From Isoetes taiwanensis (Eukaryota; Streptophyta; Lycopodiopsida; Isoetales; Isoetaceae), in the NCBI GenBank assembly GCA_021234155.1, contig JAJEKV010000426.1:64001-128000 (forward strand): DNA of 64,000 nucleotides, in the 5' to 3' direction. The notes beneath the pieces were generated by a model. It saw only the letters and a list, made by a program, of their open reading frames with translations. It was not told where the DNA came from and ran no database searches. Shown piece by piece: positions 57,871 to 64,000 of this stretch. How positions within the stretch are numbered: position 1 is the first letter of the stretch; the number at the start of each line of letters is the position of its first letter. The translations under genes were made by a program, and so were the position numbers.

Positions 57871-59690
57871 ATTTGTCTCTACCCATTCCTCTTCAACCTG
57901 TCATTGTAGCTCTTCCTTGGTTATATTCCACATTACTTCCGTCCAATGGTGGAGAATGGGGTGGGATACTCTTACGTTATATTGCTGCTGTATTGCTGCT
58001 ATCTTTGTGGTTGGCTTTCTGGTATGAACTCTCATTGCTCTATCAAAGCGTCAGTTGTTTTCTCTGTGACACTGACCATTGAAATAGACATTGGGTGTCA
58101 TCTAGATCAAATGGGTCAAGATGTAAAGTAGGGTCATAGCGCAACTTACACTCACTCTCTCGCATTAGCCTCAAAAGTGCTCTCTCATCTCGTCGTTGTT
58201 GTCAATCTATCTGTCCCCTTGAAAAATATCTCAATGTATAGTCGTGATTTGTACTTTTTACAGGTTCTGTTTGCCGAGCAATAGCATCAAGCATTTCTTG
58301 TGCTTTATGTGGATCCGCCGCTGCACGTCTCTCCCACTCACACTCAGACTGAGTCTTGCGAGGGTCTATCATCATCCCTCACTTCAGTCGTTGTCCGGTC
58401 TTTTGTTATTTGGCCGCCAATGCGCAGCATGAAAGGTCTTGTGGTGATTTGCGGCACCCTTTGGATCCATACCCCAACCAACTAGAATCCTTCTCTCGCT
58501 TGAATTGGAGATGGTTGCAACCTGGAGAAACACAAATCCACTACCATTCGTGCCCCGAATGATGGCCAGTCTCATACCAGGTGATTCGTATTGATCAAAC
58601 GCCAGATGCTTGATATTCTTTACCACAAAGAATGTAATAAAAATATAAAGACACTACTATAACAAATGCTTATGAGGGTGCTAGAAAAACCTACCACTCA
58701 ACAGATGTTGCCAATGGTTGTCAGCTGATCGACGCCGATCGACGCCGCTCACCAACCTTGACGCCGCTCGCTAACCCAGTAAAAATGGATGTTGGTCCAT
58801 GGTCACAGGCCACACTGGCCCAAGTCAGACCACGCTAAGTACACATTAAAAGGTGAGATTAGTGAGATTAAATAACTGCCAGTAAATAGAAAGCTTAATG
58901 AAAGTAAATAAGAAAAAAAGTAATATCAATTCAAATTCTTGTAAAACTAGAAGGAAAAATAAAAAATAAAAAATAAAAAGAGGACATCGAATAATTGCGC
59001 AATAACTTAATCTACAAATTACCCACCATGCAGGAACAATTATCTATGTAAATAAATTAGATAGTAAATAAATTAGATGAAACATACAAGAAAATTATCC
59101 CTCAAAAACATGCAAGAAAATGATTTCTATGAAAACTATGTAATTAAGAAAATCAGATATATTTAACATGCAATATAAGATATTTAACATGCAAGAAAAT
59201 TATCCCAGGAAAATTATCTACTTAAGAAAATGGAATGTTTAACATGCAAGACTAAGCGAACAAACTTACCTCTCAATCTTGAACTAGAATCCACGCTTCA
59301 ATTCGAACCTAACCTCTTGAATAAGTTCTTCATTCACCAAAGCACTAGAGGACATGAACTCTAGAATTGGACTTTGGATTCAAGCTCTACGATTGCATGA
59401 AGCAAGCCAAGGCATTGAAGGAACTCTTGAGCAATATGTATTCAAGAGGAAGAAGGTAAACTTTTTTATAAAGAACCTTGTCATGCTTTTTTTGCAAGAA
59501 ACTCACCCTTATTGAGCCCCTCAAAGCACACAAAAAAGACATGCAAAATATTGCGTGCATTCAATCTTCAGCCCAACGACGAAGGTACACCAAGGAATTA
59601 TTAAAAAGTCTATTGGATTCTGGTCGAGAATCCAAGGATTCTAGGCCTGAAATCCATTCTGAGCCAGAACCCAAAATTCATGGATTCTTG
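57871..59690. other. Intergenic DNA, no supported gene
   Basis: No gene is recognised. A short GC-rich patch at 58725-58785 repeats CGACGCCG. Around 59040-59240 there are repeats of TTTAACATGCAAGA and AAATTATC. A minus-strand frame at 58626-58384 (LAIIRGTNGSGFVFLQ) is open for 80 codons but unassigned. Confidence 0.45.
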
Positions 59691-60651
59691 ACCCCGAATC
59701 CTGTGTCTCTATACATCGTTTAAGGGAGCCAATAAAGTGGGCACATGCAAATGGTGGTGGATTGGTATAATCCAATCTATTTTGCCACATCATTAGCAGA
59801 TTGGCTTGAGCCAATCCAAAGAATTGGCTTAAGACAATCCTTAAGATAATCATGTGGTTGATAGGCTAAAAAGGGACCCACTGGGTGCAACATATCCAGT
59901 ATAATCAATGGTCATTTCAGTCCATTAGATTGGAACAACAATATCTCCTTATGTATAAGCACCGTCTAAAGGTCCAAACAATACTATCCATCATCCGTGT
60001 ATCCTATGTCATACACTTACATATTAACTTAACTGTATCTTATGTCATACACTCAGTACATATTAACTGCATTCATTGTGAAATTCTACGACACAGCCAT
60101 GGTGCGAATAGGATACAAATAATGCTGAAAACAAAATGCAATATAGGCCATGTGCTAATCTTCCCTACTAGACTCCACACATCAATGTCAATTGTAGCCA
60201 AGGGTTATATGCAATAATGGTGTGCAGAGATAACCAAAAGAGCAAAAGTATAAGAGAAAACTAACCAGTACTCTTTGCCTTTCCCTCTAAAAAATGTGCT
60301 GACAAAAAAGGGAAGCGTCTTGAATGGTGGAACATCCATTCCTTACCTTCTTCTCTATTCAGAATGCCCTTCTTTCATACCTGCAAATTTTGAAGCCGTT
60401 ATCTGTATCAAAAACCTGTCATAAGCGACAAATTTAAGCCTGAAAAGAAAAAAAAATACTTGCTCCTGTGCTAAACAATATTCCTGTGCCAAAAAAGAAA
60501 ACTGATAAATCATACCTCTTGGAGAGAGTGTCCAGTGGAATTTAATTGACCATTTCTCATTTTTGTTATCATTTCTCATTTTCGCATGAGAAAGTGGCAA
60601 TCTCAATTTTACAGTGCAGAGTATTCCAAGTAAAGATAAAGCTGAGCTGGA
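59691..60651. repeat. Duplicated block, copy B (uninterrupted)
   Basis: Direct copy of 50769-51495 joined to 55186-55378. It begins about 310 bp downstream of the stop codon of the second PPR gene and shows the site without the 3.7-kb insertion. Identity looks high, with small indels such as an added 40-base piece near 59905-59950. Confidence 0.9.
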
Positions 60652-60960
60652 GTCCAACATGGGCCTGCAGAACCACTGGACCCTCAGGTTAGGCAACCCT
60701 GGTAAAGATAATGGCAATTTATTGTTCAAGGATAGTTTGTAGTTTGCATCTCATTGAAGCCTGGCAATACAATTACATTCACTGTTTAACAGTGTGCTGG
60801 CCACTTTTTGAGGTGCATTAGTATCTTTTTGTAAGTGGTGTGGTTTGATTTGAGAGTAATTTGGTCCCCAAATTAATCATTTCTTCTGTACATTCTAATT
60901 TCTGTAACATAAAGCTTCCCCTTTTTTTGACCCTTAATCCACTAGTGCATTAGTATGCAA

Positions 60961-63900
60961 TTACCACATGTCTCCACAAGAGCACAGACCATCTTTAAAA
61001 TGATGAATCCAGTTGCTTTCTCGAAGAATAATTTCCCGTCTTTCAATCCTAGAAATCACTTTACTTGCATTGTGACAATCATCACACATTCTCAAGCTCT
61101 TATTGATATGCAATGCTTGTCCCTGTGGTGTATGAAGAAGCCCAAAAGCTATGGCTAATTTCTCAGCATGCCCACATAATGTTATTTCTTTTTCCCGATT
61201 CAAAAGAGGCTTCAAAACCAGGTCTACATTTGGCACATGTCCCTCCTCTCTCATGCGCAAACTCAAGTCCTCTAACATTGCTGAAATTTGCTTTCCATGG
61301 TCATTGCCGCCCACAAACTCATGAACCTTCTTGTCCACCTCTATCCAAGCCCTTGCAGGCTTTTTAATTGCCCCTGCACATTTTCTCATCTCCTCCATTT
61401 TATTTGCATCATCCCAGCTTCCAAGATGTGCATAAATGTTTGCCATAAGCACGTAGAAGGAAGTAGTTCTCGAATTCATCTTGGCTAGCTGTTGAAAGCA
61501 TCTCAATCCTAAGCCTCTTTCTCCATAATTTTTGCAGGCACTGAGTAAAGCTGTGGCTGCTTCATCTGATGAAGGTAGTGGCATTTCCTGGATCAAATTT
61601 TTTCTGCCTCATGTAAGGACCCCCGATCGTGCAAGCAGATCAACTATGCAAGTATAGTGGTCCATTTCTGGTGCAATACCATAGCGATTCTGCATTGTCC
61701 TAAAATACTCGAGCCCTTTCACCACAAGACCATTACGGCTGCATGCAGACAGTAGGCAAGTGAATGTAGTAACATCTGGCATTACATACTGCTGTTGCAT
61801 ATTCTCAAAACAGCTCACAGCCATAGCACCATCGCAATTCATGCCATATCCTCTTATCATTGCATTCCATGATGCAACAGGTTGTACCCCTAGATTATCA
61901 AAGACTTGTGATGCCTCTGACATAAAACCGCATCTGGCATACATGTCAATCAAAGTGGTGCCAATAAAAATATCTATTTTGGAGTCCTTACCCAAGATCT
62001 GAAAATGTAATTCTCGGCCCTTGTCAATGGCTCCTATGACACAGCAAGCTTTCAAGCAGCATGTAAAGGTCACATCATTCGGACATATCTCACGCGCTTT
62101 CATGTGCTCTAAGCATTTCAATGTTTCTAGACACCATCCCTTATCAACATATCCGTTAATTAATACATTCCATGACACAATGTTTTGGACCGGCAAGGTG
62201 TCAAAGACTTTTTGTGCTTCTATGAGTGAGCCACATTTAGCATACATATCAACCAAAGTATTGCCGATCAAAGTGTTCCCTTCATACTTGTTATGCATAA
62301 TCCCAATGTGCAGTTTTCGACCGTCCTCTATTGCCCCTATGCTCGCACAAGCTTTTAAGCTGCAAATATATGTGACATCATTTGGCAGTACGCCTTCAAA
62401 TTGCATCTGCTGAAAACATTTCAATGTTTGATATTCATATCCATTACCAGCATAACCAGCAATTAAAGCATTCCATGATACAACGTTTCTAACTGGTAAC
62501 TTATCAAAGATTTTTTCCGCATCTTCCAAACAGAAGTATTTTGCATACATATCGATTAAACTGCTGCCCACAAAAACATCTGTTTCAAAACCACTTTTCA
62601 TAATCTCAGCATGCAACTCTCGACCCCAAAGGGCGGCCGTGACATTATCACAAGCCTTCAGACTACAGACGAAAGTGATGGCATCTGGCTGTACACCTTC
62701 TGATTGCATTTCTTCAAAGCATTTCCATGAATCCTTACTGGATCCATTCTCCGAGATATCCAGAAATTAATGTGTTCCAGGTCACAACATTACTTAACTG
62801 GCAGCTTGTCAAATACCTGTCGTGCCTCTAGAAGTGAGCCACATTTGGCATACATATCAACTAGACTGCTACCCATGAAAGGACAACCTTCCAAACCCTT
62901 ACGTGCAATTTCCATGTGTATTTCCCTACCCTTATCTCTTGCACCTATGCTGCAACATGCATTCAAGCAACACACTAACGTGACTGAATTTGGAATTATG
63001 CCATCCAATTGCATCTGATCAAAGCACTCCAATGCCTTTTCACCAGATCCACTTTCAACATATGCTGCAATCAGTGCAGTCCAGCAAGCAACATCTCGGA
63101 CTGGAAGCCTGTCAAAAACCTGTTGTGCTTCAATGGCTGCGCCACATCTAGCATACATATCAATCAAAATACTACCAATAAAAATATCTTTCTCAAACCC
63201 TTTTTGAACGATTTCACTGTGCATTTCTCGGCCCCTGTTAATGGCTCCAACAGTGCCACATGCTTTCAAGCTGCAAACATATGTGATGGCATTAGAGGAC
63301 ACGCCCTCTTGTTGCATCTGTTCAAACCATCCAAGTGCCTTCATACCAAATCCATTGTCAGCATATCCTGCTATAAGTGTAGTCCAAGTCACAGTGTCCC
63401 GTACTGGCAGCTTGTCAAAGACTTGTTGTGCATGTCCAAGAGAGCCACATTTTGCATACATGTCTACTAATGCACTTCCAACAAAAGGATCTCGTTCAAA
63501 TCCGTGCTTCATGACATCCATACGGATTTGTTCACCTTTCTCCAAGTCCTTTGCCCTTGCACAAGCTTTGAGAAAAGTAGTAATGGTGTAGCTATTAGGG
63601 GGCACACCATCCTCCTGCATTTTGTAATAGAGGTTGAGGGCATGCTGCAGCTGTCCAGAAGCAATGTAACCCGATAAGAGAGACTTCCAGGAGTACTGAT
63701 TTCTCTCAAACAACCTGTTGAAAGCCTTTTGAGCATCAGCCACACTCCCACATTCCACAAACATGGGCACAATGTAGTTACCAATAATCGTATGGCCATC
63801 CAGTCCATTAATGCATACTTTCTCTTGAACAAGATTAGCGAGTTCCAAGTTCTTCTTTTTCCTGCTGTTTTGTAAGTTGCAGATGACATTCGCCAGGAAA

Positions 63901-64000
63901 GGCTGCTTAAGAACTTTGGTCCCCTCAAGAAAAATACTACTGCCCAGTTCCCTTTCCCAAATATTAAAAACACCCATTGCCGCTACCCATTTACCATTCG
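60961..64000 (-). pseudogene. Second PPR-DYW:KP gene, frameshifted, 5' end outside the window
   Basis: A paralogue of the PPR gene at 30.7 kb. The frame is open to the window edge (NGKWVAAMGVFNIWE), and the first exon probably lies beyond 64000. PLS triplets run from about 63800 to 61650 (DMYAKCGS, VVSWNALIAGY). The C-terminus is complete: KKPARAWIEV, CGHAEK, CDDCHNAS and CSCGDMW, then TAA, so the KP features are shared. Single-base insertions lie near 62797 (giving K-stop after DKLPV) and about 62755. A G5 run near 61620 and a TT insertion near 61600 shift the frame out and back in. The protein is otherwise well preserved, so it is a young pseudogene, or the indels are assembly errors in a working gene. 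Confidence 0.88.

Overview
The window is nuclear DNA of a land plant. It has split genes with GT-AG introns, a plant Ty3/gypsy chromovirus, LINE and SINE remnants, and two very long pentatricopeptide-repeat (PPR) editing factors. Both PPR proteins end in a DYW-type deaminase domain that carries a K-K-P-A box and a terminal D-M-W. That is the pattern of the DYW:KP variant known from hornworts, lycophytes and ferns and linked there to U-to-C RNA editing. With the long, repeat-filled intergenic DNA, this points to a fern or a close lineage. The species cannot be fixed from the sequence.

Layout. 1-7 kb holds a decayed methylenetetrahydrofolate dehydrogenase/cyclohydrolase (FolD) gene and a PPR fragment. 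7.19-20.48 kb is one LTR retrotransposon on the minus strand, with 1.66-1.67 kb LTRs, a 5-bp target duplication (CTTGC), a primer binding site, and gag-protease-RT-RNase H-integrase-chromodomain remnants. It also has about 3.7 kb of extra open reading frames between the 5' LTR and gag. 20.5-28 kb is repeat-rich: SINE-like copies, a TGCATG microsatellite, a perfect 201-bp inverted repeat and a LINE remnant. 28.3-29.4 kb is an intact five-exon SEC22 SNARE gene on the plus strand. 30.7-34.2 kb is an intact two-exon PPR-DYW:KP gene on the minus strand, convergent with SEC22. 36.0-38.9 kb is a seven-exon gene, also minus, whose product resembles the Crypton-type tyrosine-recombinase domain (DUF3504 family) and has lost expected catalytic residues. 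39-48 kb is purine-biased repetitive DNA with a hairpin, an array of short CACCC/GGGTG palindromes, a three-copy degenerate tandem repeat and a hAT-like MITE. 48-55 kb is a graveyard of host-gene fragments: respiratory burst oxidase (RBOH), proteasome subunit RPN6 and phosphatidate phosphatase (PAH/lipin). 55.9-57.6 kb is a LINE remnant. 61-64 kb is a second PPR-DYW:KP gene, frameshifted several times and running off the window end.

How the genes relate. SEC22 is a housekeeping ER-Golgi SNARE. The PPR genes are paralogues expected to act in organelles on RNA editing sites. The Crypton-like gene looks like a domesticated nuclear protein, with a basic region, a SUMO-interaction-like motif and a recombinase fold. 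No operon-like organisation exists. The genes are islands in transposon-derived DNA.
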